DNA from: JAPOUP01 sp965203605
Lineage (GTDB): Bacteria; Pseudomonadota; Alphaproteobacteria; Rhodobacterales; Rhodobacteraceae
Length of the DNA: 64,000 nucleotides
Direction: 5' to 3'
NCBI GenBank assembly: GCA_965203605.1
Contig: OZ241902.1
Coordinates: 186,001 to 250,000, forward strand
The notes under the pieces are model-generated. The model did no database searches. It was not told the DNA's origin and saw only the letters and a program-made list of their open reading frames with translations. Below, piece by piece: positions 54,006-62,087 of this stretch. How positions within the stretch are numbered: position 1 is the stretch's first letter; each line of letters opens with the position of its first letter. The position numbers and the translations under genes were made by a program.

Positions 54006-54516
54006 CGCAGCGCTCGGAAAGTAGTTGGGTCCGCCGCTTGGGAAAGCGCGTTTCCGGGCCGAGCCAGATACTGAGGAACAGTTCGGCATGGTGTGTGAGT
54101 GCGCCCGTCGCGTTGCTATTGTGGAAAAACTCGATCCGGCCCGGAGCGCTCTGCAACGCGGTTATGCGGTCACCCTTTCTGACGCTGCGCATCGCCGTCT
54201 GCAGTTCCTGCCTTGCGGCGTCGAATTCACTCGCTGCGGTCGACCCTGATATACGCATCATCTCACTTATGGAGGACTTGATCAGGGTATCGCTATTGAA
54301 GTCCCGCCAGTAGAGCAGCGACAGAGCAAACCGGTTGCCCGGAGGCAGGCTGGCATCCGTCCAAAGCTCCGCCCTGTAGAGGCGGAAGGCGAAGTAGGTG
54401 TACTCGGCGCAGCCCGAAGGGCGCTCCGCCGCCACGCGGCCTGCGAGTTCCGGCAGCGCCGCTTGGGCGTTCGAAGTGGAAAGCAGGATGGCCAGCGCGG
54501 CGGCGCGGACCATCAT
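53998..54516 (-). CDS. exported chalcone-isomerase-like protein
   Basis: 172 residues with a signal peptide (MMVRAAALAILLSTSNAQA). CAEYTYFAFRLYRAELWTDA, FALSLLYWRDFNSDTLIKSS and GRIEFFHNSNATGALTHHAE match the Chalcone_3 fold found in bacteria. This fold binds fatty acids in several homologues, consistent with neighbours acting on fatty acyl chains. Overlaps DUF1365 by 4 nt. Confidence 0.75.
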   Translation of the reverse strand: MMVRAAALAILLSTSNAQAALPELAGRVAAERPSGCAEYTYFAFRLYRAELWTDASLPPGNRFALSLLYWRDFNSDTLIKSSISEMMRISGSTAASEFDAARQELQTAMRSVRKGDRITALQSAPGRIEFFHNSNATGALTHHAELFLSIWLGPETRFPKRRTQLLSERCDD

Positions 54517-55277
54517 GTGATGCTACTTTCGGGTGGGTCAGGGCGCCGTCGGACCGTTACACCCTTCTTCCATAGTCGTAGCGCCTGCCAGTGGATCAAT
54601 GCTGTGGTCCGGATTGCACCGAATGGTCGACGCAGCAGTGCCCGCGCGATCTCCCAGTCAGTGAAAGGATATCGCTCGCCGGCAATTGCCGTTTCCAGTC
54701 CACCACCGGAGGTGCCTTCATCATAACGGATCCGCACCTCGAGTCGGGATTCATCAAGGCGGAAACGGAAGCGGTACTGGCCCGCGATGTCGAAGAAGGG
54801 CGATACATGAAGGAACTTCCGTGACGTCGTCCAGCAGTCACCGCCGATGTCCCTTCCGTCCTCCAGCCTGCACAGATAGCCGTGCCGCTCGCCCCAGGTG
54901 TTGTGAACTTCGGCCAGTACGGCACGGATATTGCCCGCGCCTCCAGTCAGGAACCAGAAACTGACGGGATTGAACACATACCCCCAGTAGCGCGGCTGGG
55001 TCAGAAGAAGCACCCGGTCGATACCGTTGATGCCCGCGTCACTCGCGAGGGTCCGGACGCCTTCTACGCCGCGGTGGCCGCCGATGCCATGATCGATGGG
55101 ATGGAGTGAAACGAGGTTGGGCCTTCCGACGGAGAAGAGCTTCACAGCCGCGTTTCCTGAGAGTGCAGTCTCGTCGAGCAGCAGGTAGTCTACCGCATAG
55201 GTGAAGCGATTCATCACCGGCACCCGTCGGGCGTGGCTTACGCGCGCCCGGATCACTGATGAATCCATCAGTTCCAT
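54513..55277 (-). CDS. DUF1365 family protein
   Basis: 254 residues from ATG 55277, which has GGAG about 10 nt upstream; ATG 55268 (MDSSVIRARVSHARRVPVMN) fits the family equally and overlaps the upstream stop. NRFTYAVDYLLLDE, LLLTQPRYWGYVFNPVSFWF and EVHNTWGERHGYLC are the conserved blocks. Always found beside flavin amine oxidase and Cfa-like genes; presumed role in lipid modification, biochemistry unknown. Confidence 0.88.
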   Translation of the reverse strand: MELMDSSVIRARVSHARRVPVMNRFTYAVDYLLLDETALSGNAAVKLFSVGRPNLVSLHPIDHGIGGHRGVEGVRTLASDAGINGIDRVLLLTQPRYWGYVFNPVSFWFLTGGAGNIRAVLAEVHNTWGERHGYLCRLEDGRDIGGDCWTTSRKFLHVSPFFDIAGQYRFRFRLDESRLEVRIRYDEGTSGGGLETAIAGERYPFTDWEIARALLRRPFGAIRTTALIHWQALRLWKKGVTVRRRPDPPESSIT

Positions 55278-56554
55278 GGCGGTGGTGCTCCTAGCTGCCT
55301 CGCCACCCCTACCGCGCTTGCCAGACCATCCTCGTGGAATCCCATGCCGGTCCAGGAGCCGCAGAACCACGTGTTGTCGCGGCCCTGAACGGAAGGCAGT
55401 TTCGCTTGCGCCGAAAAGGCAGCGGCATCGAATTGCGGATGCTCGAACGGATGTTCGTCCAGAATGTGGATTTCGTTGATCGGCATCAAGGGATTGAGTG
55501 TTGCGAAAATCTGCGTGTCGCATGGAATGTTCTGAAGCGAATTCATCCAATAGGTCACGGACGCCTGGCTCTCTCGTGGTTGCGATCTCGCCAGATAGAC
55601 CCAACTCGACCAGCATGTTTTCCGCTTCGGCATAAGCCGGGTATCGGTGTGCAGCACAATCCGGTTCTTCCTGTACCGGATGCCGCCGAGAACGCGGCGC
55701 TCGGCGGCCGTGGCGTCCTTAAGCATGCCGAGTACGCTGTCCGAATGGCAGGCGAAGATGACCCTGTCGAAGGACTCGGACTCCTGCCCCGCCACCTTGA
55801 CCTGAACCCCGTCCGGCCTTCGTGTCACCGATTCGACCGGGGCACGCAGGCGCACCTCCGCATCCATGTCCGCCGCCAGCTTCCTCACGTAATTCCGCGA
55901 CCCGCCCTCGACCGTCCACCATTGATGGTGGTTCCGGAATGTCAGCAGTCCGTGGTTGGCGAAGAAGCGGACCAGATGGAGCGCGGGAAAATCCAGCATA
56001 TCGGCCCGTGGTGTCGACCAGATCGCTCCACTCATAGGCAGCAGGTAATTCTGCTCAAACCAAGAGCCGAAGCGTCGCCGTCTGATCAGGTCGCCTAGCG
56101 TCATGTCCGGCGTGCGGGCGGTATCCTCAAGTGCTGTGCGATTGAAGAGAGCGATATCCCGGAACATGCGCCAAAATGCTGGATTTGCCAGATTCGCCGG
56201 CTGAGCGACCGCGCTTCGGAGATTTCGCGAGCCGTATTCGATCATGCCGTCGTCTACCGAGACAGCGAACGACATACCGCTCTTTCCCATCGTTACTTCC
56301 AGACGCTCAAAGAGGCGGCAGAGGTTGGGGTAGTTGACCTTGTTGAAGACGATGAAGCCAGTGTCGACGGGCACGTCCCGGTTTCCCGTCCTGACTGTCA
56401 CAGTCCGGGCATGCCCGCCCAGTCGGTCGGCAGCCTCCAGGAGTACGACGTCGTGGTGGCGCGACAGGAGCCAGGCGGCCCCAAGACCGGAGATGCCCGC
56501 ACCGACCACGGCGATGCAGAGCCGTTCTCGCGACAATGTTCTTTCACGTCCCAT
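55268..56554 (-). CDS. FAD-dependent (flavin amine oxidase-like) oxidoreductase
   Basis: 428 residues. N-terminal dinucleotide fold AVVGAGISGLGAAWLLSRHH with DVVLLEAADRLGGHA; middle VDTGFIVFNKVNYPNL; C-terminal WFCGSWTGMGFHEDGLASAV. Resembles the R. sphaeroides RSP_1091-type protein needed for furan fatty acid formation (from memory). First gene of the seven-gene operon, preceded by an RpoE-like promoter. The ATG at 56554 lies almost at the predicted transcription start. Confidence 0.9.
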   Translation of the reverse strand: MGRERTLSRERLCIAVVGAGISGLGAAWLLSRHHDVVLLEAADRLGGHARTVTVRTGNRDVPVDTGFIVFNKVNYPNLCRLFERLEVTMGKSGMSFAVSVDDGMIEYGSRNLRSAVAQPANLANPAFWRMFRDIALFNRTALEDTARTPDMTLGDLIRRRRFGSWFEQNYLLPMSGAIWSTPRADMLDFPALHLVRFFANHGLLTFRNHHQWWTVEGGSRNYVRKLAADMDAEVRLRAPVESVTRRPDGVQVKVAGQESESFDRVIFACHSDSVLGMLKDATAAERRVLGGIRYRKNRIVLHTDTRLMPKRKTCWSSWVYLARSQPRESQASVTYWMNSLQNIPCDTQIFATLNPLMPINEIHILDEHPFEHPQFDAAAFSAQAKLPSVQGRDNTWFCGSWTGMGFHEDGLASAVGVARQLGAPPPWN

Positions 56555-56561
56555 CGTAGTT

Positions 56562-56591
56562 GGAATACGCGGTGGTGGCGGGAGCGGTTCA
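56562..56591 (-). promoter_or_regulatory. RpoE-like promoter for the fatty-acid operon
   Basis: Minus strand TGAACC (56591-56586), 18-nt spacer, TATTCC (56567-56562). The -35 differs by one base from TGATCC, the R. sphaeroides sigma-E consensus. Predicted start lies at about 56555, at the annotated ATG. Confidence 0.5.
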
Positions 56592-56610
56592 CTTCACTGC
56601 GGCGCTGTGG

Positions 56611-56640
56611 TGATCCGAGTTCTCGTACTGAACGTATTTG
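56611..56640 (+). promoter_or_regulatory. RpoE-like autoregulatory promoter
   Basis: Plus strand TGATCC (56611-56616), 18-nt spacer, TATTTG (56635-56640). The -35 matches the R. sphaeroides sigma-E consensus exactly. It drives rpoE-chrR, with predicted start near 56647, next to the ATG at 56645. Confidence 0.55.
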
Positions 56641-56644
56641 GAAC

Positions 56645-57307
56645 ATGAACAGGTCGGGAAACGTAATCGAATATCCGGAGAGAGGCAGCCGTCGGACAGC
56701 TGGCGGTAGATTCCCGGATGATAGCAGTGCGAGTGCGCGGTCTGAAACGCCGCTCGACGAGATGTCCGCGAGACTGGTTGCTGTTGCGGAAAGCGGCGAC
56801 CGTGATGCATTCACGTCATTGTTCCGGCATTTTGGACCACGTGTGAGGGCGTATTTGCTGCGTGCGGGCGGCGACGCGGGAAAGGTCGACGACATCCTGC
56901 AGGAGACGTTTTCCGCGGTCTGGAACCGCGCCGCTCTCTACGACTGGACCCGCGCCAGCGCCGCAACCTGGATCTTCGCCATTGCGCGCAATCGCAGAAT
57001 AGACGCCTTACGTCGTGACCGCCGCCCCGAATTTGATCCACACGATCCGGCTTTGCATCCTGACCCTGATCCTGGTGGCGAAGATGTGATTGCGACGCAG
57101 GAGCGTGCCGATGCGATACGGAACGCGCTGACAGCCCTGAGCGCGGAGCAGCGGGAGGTGTTGTGGCTGTCGTTCTACGAAGGTGAGAGCTACTCGGAGG
57201 TCGCTATCAGACTCGGAATTCCGCTTGGCACGGTCAAGTCGCGAGCGCGACTGGCATTCAGGCGTCTCCGCTCCGTGCTTGGCACAAGGAGGGAGAGTCT
57301 GCGATGA
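56645..57307 (+). CDS. rpoE: ECF sigma factor RpoE (ChrR-controlled)
   Basis: 220 residues from ATG 56645; ATG 56762 (MSARLVAVAESGDRDAFTSL) is an alternative that would leave a normal leader. Region 2: FTSLFRHFGPRVRAYLLRAG, VDDILQETFSAVWNRAALYD, ATWIFAIARNRRIDALRRDR. Region 4: LSAEQREVLWLSFYEGESYS, IPLGTVKSRARLAFRRLR. Overlaps chrR by 4 nt. In Rhodobacter this sigma factor is released by ChrR upon singlet oxygen. Confidence 0.9.
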   Translation: MNRSGNVIEYPERGSRRTAGGRFPDDSSASARSETPLDEMSARLVAVAESGDRDAFTSLFRHFGPRVRAYLLRAGGDAGKVDDILQETFSAVWNRAALYDWTRASAATWIFAIARNRRIDALRRDRRPEFDPHDPALHPDPDPGGEDVIATQERADAIRNALTALSAEQREVLWLSFYEGESYSEVAIRLGIPLGTVKSRARLAFRRLRSVLGTRRESLR

Positions 57308-57948
57308 GCGTTGTGCACCATTTGGATGACGAGCTGCTGGTTGCCTATGGCACGGGCAGCCTTGACGAGGCTATGTCATTGCTGGTTGCGACGCATCTGG
57401 CGATTTGCCCGGTCTGCCGCGGTGGTCTTGAACTGGTTGAGGAGGTCTGCGGAGCGCTGCTGGAGTCGATGTCGGCCGCCACGTCCGTCGATGAGGCGAA
57501 GATTGATTCCGTGATGACTGGCCCGGATGAAGGGAGGCTGAAACGGTCCCAGGCAACCGGTTCGTTCGTGCTCCCGCAGCCCCTTCGCGATTACGCGGGG
57601 GGCGATGTCGATGCTCTGAAATGGCGTCCGCTTGGCGTCGGCATCCGGCAGGTGCCGCTAAGGATGGCTGGAACCGCCACATCTGCACGGCTTCTCTCAA
57701 TTCCGGCCGGACGGAAAGTGCCGGACCATGGTCATGGTGGCTTCGAGGCCACGCTGGTTCTGGCGGGTTCTTTCTATGATCGGGAGGCGTGGTACCGTCG
57801 CGGCGATGTTTCGCTTGTGGATCCGACGGTGGTGCACCAACCGGTGGCAGGACCGGAAGCGGACTGCATCTGCCTTGCGGTGACCGATGCGCCGTTGCGC
57901 TTCCGCTCGCCCGTCGCGCGACTCCTTCAGCCGCTGATGGGGCTCTAG
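57304..57948 (+). CDS. chrR: ChrR anti-sigma factor (zinc anti-sigma plus cupin)
   Basis: 214 residues. The N-terminal zinc anti-sigma domain has His6, His31, Cys35 and Cys38 (VATHLAICPVC), positions identical to R. sphaeroides ChrR. The C-terminal cupin has the metal set His142, His144, Glu148 and His178 (PDHGHGGFEATL, VVHQP). It binds RpoE until singlet oxygen triggers its degradation. Overlaps rpoE by 4 nt. Confidence 0.93.
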   Translation: MSVVHHLDDELLVAYGTGSLDEAMSLLVATHLAICPVCRGGLELVEEVCGALLESMSAATSVDEAKIDSVMTGPDEGRLKRSQATGSFVLPQPLRDYAGGDVDALKWRPLGVGIRQVPLRMAGTATSARLLSIPAGRKVPDHGHGGFEATLVLAGSFYDREAWYRRGDVSLVDPTVVHQPVAGPEADCICLAVTDAPLRFRSPVARLLQPLMGL

Positions 57949-58216
57949 CAAGGATATTCTTGTTCAGACCTTCGACATTCACTGGCAGGAGTCCGCCGAA
58001 AGGATATCGAAGCCCGATTCTTCGTTTACGACTGAAGCGACACGCGTGCGGTCTGGAGTTGATATCTCAGGCTTGGTGCCCAGCATCCTCCATTTCATCG
58101 CGTTTGGTTTCCGTAGCTTTCATCCAGAGCAATTTCTCGATACTTTCTGGTTCTCAAAAGCAGCCGTTCCATAGAGCAAGTGCTTTTTCCCAGGGTTTTC
58201 GGATTGGGAGGCCTAT

Positions 58217-59095
58217 GTGAGGAAACACACGGTTCGGGAGGTCGATGCGACTCCCTATGCGGCTTCGCTTATCGAGGGGCATCGAGATTTTGGTTACAGC
58301 CTTGAGACGGCGCTGGCAGATATCATTGACAACGCGATCACCGCCGGGGCGCAAAAGGTCGAACTGGTAGCGGACACCGTTGCGGAAGAGCCTTGGATTG
58401 CTTTGGCCGATGATGGTTCTGGTATGTCGGAGATTGAGCTCATCGAAGCCATGCGATTGGGCTCGAAGAATCCAACAGACAAACGTGCGGCGGAAGATCT
58501 TGGTCGTTTCGGGCTCGGCTTGAAGAGCGCAAGCTTCTCGCAGTGCAGAAGCCTCACTGTGCTGACTCGGCGAGACGCCACAGCTTCATGTGCGCGTTGG
58601 GATTTGGATCGTGTAGCAAAGCGGAACGACTGGAGCCTCGAACTAATTGACAACCCTGAACTCGTGATTGGGCATGATCTTCTTCCCCAGAGGGGCACTG
58701 TGGTCATCTGGAAGAAGCTCGATCGCTTGAGCGGTGGCTACAATCATGACCGCAGCAAGTGCACCGCGCATATGAACGCGGAACTATCGCGCGCAGAACG
58801 TCATCTGCGACTGGTTTTCCATCGCTTCCTCGAGGGCGCGCGGCGGCTTCGCACAGGCGATGTCCTGAACTTGCGCGGATTCAATCTTACTTCCGAGTGG
58901 CGGGGACATCCCCCACAAACGTTAACCTGCTTTCCTCTCCGGCATTTTGGTTTCGGAAAGTACTGCTCCATTTGCGGACGGCGGTTTCCGACAACTCCGG
59001 GAGGTCGCGGGAGATCTCCGGCAAGTCCGTCAGGTGTTCCTGCAGGGGCATGCCCGGCCCAGTTATCCTCCGGATCTGGTTCAGCGCATACCTGA
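58217..59095 (+). pseudogene. MORC/MutL-like GHKL ATPase, C-terminally truncated
   Basis: GTG start with GGGAGG 5 nt upstream. ATP-binding motifs are complete: LADIIDNAITAGA, ALADDGSGMSEIELIEAMRL and LGRFGLGLKSASFSQCRSL. GTVVIWKKLDRLSGG and HLRLVFHRFLEGARR follow. Similarity fades after about residue 225 (58890), and the remaining frame is Gly/Arg/Pro-rich and non-homologous. Comparative work links such ATPases to restriction-modification or defence islands with Z1 helicase, DUF4420-type nuclease and cytosine methyltransferase genes; none is present. Probably an orphan fragment. Confidence 0.65.
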
Positions 59096-59458
59096 ACCCA
59101 CGCTATCGGTCGGGACGGTGTCCAGTGGGAACCCGGAGAAGCGCTTCTTTCGCGATACCCGCCTGACAGAATGGCAGGGGCATGCCTGATGACGGGGCCC
59201 ACCATCCTCGCCGTCGTCTGGCATGGCTCGGTAGAAAGCGCGCCCGCAGGAAGACCATCGCAATCCTGACGAGTTCGCCGTCGGCGGTCGTCGGGATTCC
59301 CGCGCGGTCCCCAAGGGTGCCGTCACGGGCACCAGTGACCTGCCGAAGTGGGGCGCTCCCTCCCGCACGGCCATGTCACCGCCGTCCCCGGAATTGCCCG
59401 CGACCCCGGCCTGACGCGCATCCTCCACTGTCTCTTTCGCATTTGGGTGCGTAGGTGA
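59096..59458. other. 363-bp gap following the truncated ATPase
   Basis: No recognisable gene. Sequence begins to differ from the ATPase family near 58890, so 58890-59458 may be foreign or rearranged DNA; no IS ends were identified. Confidence 0.35.
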
Positions 59459-60625
59459 CTATAGTTTCGATAGAAGGGCTTCAGTCGGCCAGGCATCAGC
59501 GGGTAGGCCCAGCCGTTGCTGTACGCCACGTACGGCCGCACGTGTCTTCCTGCCAAGGATACCGTCAATCTTGCCCACATCATGGCCCTGGTCGGCAAGC
59601 CGTTTCTGAAGTTCGATCATTTGCGGACCATTCAGTCCGACGTCAGGAGAGCCAGGGTCGTAGAGCGGTGCGCCAACGAGTCGTGCGGCGAAGTGGCCGA
59701 CTGTCACCACGTAGATGAAGGACTCGTTCCATTCAAGGAGAACCTGGAAGTTTGGGTAGGCCAGAAAGGCAGGTCCCTTATAGCCCTGGGGCAGGATAAG
59801 GCTTGCCGATAGTCTGTTCTCAAATTCACCGAATCGTGGCCTCACACCCATCTTTGCCCAGTCTGCCGTTGATTTCGTCGTGTCGAGTCCAGTCAAGGAC
59901 CAGTCGAGGTTCTGTGGGACGCGAACCTCCTGCAGCCAAGGTTCTCGTGGCTGCCATCCTAGGTGGAGCAGCATCTTGGCACCTGAGGACAGGGCGTCAG
60001 CTTCCGAGGCCTTCAGGTCGACCTTGCCATCGTCGTCGCCGTCAACGCCGTTCATGAGCACGTCCATCGGCAGCATCTGAACCATACCGTATTCGCCAGC
60101 CCAAGCGCCCGTTGTCTCTGTCGCGCTGAAATCACCCCGCTGGAAGAGTTCCAGTGCGGCGAAGATCTGCGGGCGAAACAACTCCGGTCGGCGGCAGTCG
60201 TGGCTAAGGGTAACCAATGCACTGAGCGTGTTGTATTCTCCCTGGACGGCGCCAAAGTCGGATTCGAATGCCCAAAGAGCCAGAAGGATGCCTCGGCTTA
60301 CACCATAGGTATCCCAGATTTGGTCAAACAATCTGTCGAGCTCGCGTGATTTTCTCGCTCCTATATCGACGCGATAGTCATTCATCAGCCGGCCAGAGAA
60401 CTCGACGAACGGAAGCTGGAAAATTCCCTGCCTACGGTCTGCCTTGATCACTGCGGGGTCGTGGCGAACCGATGCAAAGAAGCGGTGGGCATCAGCAGGA
60501 TCATTTCCCCTCTTGATCGCTTCGCTGCGCAGTTCATCGACGAACTCTTGGAAGCTGCCACCGCATTCGGCGGTCGCTTCACCACTGAAGAGGCCAGCGG
60601 CAATTATGGGGAAAAGCAATCGCAT
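59459..60625 (-). CDS. lytic murein transglycosylase with peptidoglycan-binding domain
   Basis: 388 residues, signal peptide MRLLFPIIAAGLFSGEATA. MltB-like SLT domain with catalytic Glu121 in LALWAFESDFGAVQG, then YGMVQMLPMDVLMNGVDGDD. The C-terminal peptidoglycan-binding domain reads VGLNGPQMIELQKRLADQGH and DGILGRKTRAAVRGVQQRLG. It cleaves glycan strands in the periplasm. Intact single gene. Confidence 0.92.
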   Translation of the reverse strand: MRLLFPIIAAGLFSGEATAECGGSFQEFVDELRSEAIKRGNDPADAHRFFASVRHDPAVIKADRRQGIFQLPFVEFSGRLMNDYRVDIGARKSRELDRLFDQIWDTYGVSRGILLALWAFESDFGAVQGEYNTLSALVTLSHDCRRPELFRPQIFAALELFQRGDFSATETTGAWAGEYGMVQMLPMDVLMNGVDGDDDGKVDLKASEADALSSGAKMLLHLGWQPREPWLQEVRVPQNLDWSLTGLDTTKSTADWAKMGVRPRFGEFENRLSASLILPQGYKGPAFLAYPNFQVLLEWNESFIYVVTVGHFAARLVGAPLYDPGSPDVGLNGPQMIELQKRLADQGHDVGKIDGILGRKTRAAVRGVQQRLGLPADAWPTEALLSKL

Positions 60626-60901
60626 TAAGTTGTCGCACCACGTGATTTTTCGAATTGGGTTTTCAGTAATTCAGAGGGGCGTCTAAGGGAACACTTGGCG
60701 CGATAGCGGACAAGAGAAATCTGCTTTGCCACCCCTACAAATGTCGGGGCGAGGTGATATTGCACCGAAAGGCTTATCCCTTTGGGCAAGATGCCACAGG
60801 ATGTAGTGGCGACCGCCGCGAGGACGAAGACAGTATCCGGCGCGGTAGCCGCGCCGGATACTGGCTCCCTGGTATCGAATGGGATGCCCCTGGGCTCCGA
60901 A

Positions 60902-60960
60902 TCAGGCAATGAAATCGAAATCGTCCTCGGTCAGGAGCGAGGCCTGCACATCCTCTAGCG
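60902..60960 (-). pseudogene. C-terminal end of an RTX-like gene cut by IS630 copy 4
   Basis: On the minus strand the frame leaving the IS reads ITLEDVQASLLTEDDFDFIA and stops at 60902. This matches the usual end of hemolysin-type calcium-binding proteins (LTADDF-F at the terminus). The rest of the gene is not visible on the other side of the IS. Confidence 0.4.
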
Positions 60961-61990
60961 TAATACCAAACCAAATAAATCATTGCCGATAGGCGCCCCG
61001 GATCTCACGGCACCGCCCATTCCCTCGTGGTGATCCGCGTGACCTCCCCCTTCTGGCGGATGAAGGCGTCCCACACCCGCTCCACGGTCTCCCTGACATG
61101 CTCCGCGCTTCCGGACACCCGGTTGGGGAGGTGCCGGTGCCCGGCACGGAGAACACGGTCTCCACCGGGTTGAGCTCCGGACTGCAGGGCGGCAGCCGGA
61201 GCACCGGTATCCCCAGGTCCCCCGACCGGCGCGAGCCCGCCCCGCCGGGGACCACCAGGGCGCGCTTTCCGGTGGGGACCCGCTCCCCGGTCTCCCGGAG
61301 GTGCCGGTCCGTCTCCGCGGTGCTGGCCCTGCCGCACACGTGCCCGACCGCGTCGCCGGTGGCGGGGCAGGCGGGGGGGACAGGTACAGGTGTCCGTACC
61401 GGTGGTCCCGCACGACGTGCGGGCGCGTCCCCCTCCTGGCCCGGACCCTGGAGAGCATGCCCTTCCGCCCCACCCGCGCCCCGTCCTGCAGGTAGACGGG
61501 CACATCCTCCGGGGCCACCCCGTCGGGCACCGCCTCCCGCGCCAACCGGACGGAATCCCTTCGGAATGCCTCCCGGGCGGCGGGGTCCGCCCACCAGCTT
61601 CGGCGGAGCCCCCGGCCGGGCGGCGTCCCGCAGGCCGTCCAGGCCGTCGGCGTTGTAACGGACGACCCGGTCGCGGAGCGTCCGGACGCCGACGCCCGCG
61701 CCGGAGGCCACCGCGGCCCTGGACAGACCGTCCTCCATGACCAGGGCGATGGCGCGAAGCCGGCGGCGGCGGTCGCGGAACCTGTGTTTCCGGGCCAGCT
61801 CGCGTAGGTGTCCGGGTGTGTGGTCGGTGCGCGACACCATGACTTTCGCGGGCATGCCGTTCTCTCCTTCCGCCTGTTTCCCGGACACAGGATACAGGAC
61901 GGCGGCACCGATCACACGCGGAACATTGCCGTGTCACACAGCATGATGTTCAATCCTTGTTCTGGGCACATTATTAATTTGGTTTGGTAT
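60961..61990 (-). mobile_element. IS630-family element, copy 4
   Basis: About 1.03 kb bounded by TAATACCAAACCAAATAAAT (60961) and AATTTGGTTTGGTAT (to 61990). Similar to copies 1-3. It lies between an RTX-like gene tail and the sarcosine oxidase operon. Confidence 0.85.
61005..61855 (-). pseudogene. IS630-family transposase (copy 4), broken
   Basis: The only copy with the N-terminal helix-turn-helix region in one frame: MPAKVMVSRTDHTPGHLREL, RRRLRAIALVMEDGLSRAAV, GVGVRTLRDRVVRYNADGLD. After APPKL the middle part seen in copy 2 is deleted and the frame changes (WWADPAAREAFRRDSVRLA). LRLPPCSPELNPVETVFSV keeps frame, then another shift precedes HLPNRVSGSAEHVRETVERV. The catalytic block reads VVPGGAG, lacking the acidic residue. 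Confidence 0.75.
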
Positions 61991-62087
61991 CACATGTTAC
62001 GGAATAGATGCTGACAGCGATGTTGAATGGGCTGGCAGGTGGCCACGGAATTGTTTAGATTCCCCAGACGTCTTTCGGAGGTATGCT

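Noticed and set aside
59081..59428. Minus-strand 115-residue frame considered as an IS5 remnant
   Set aside because: No transposase motif could be aligned and no inverted repeats were found.
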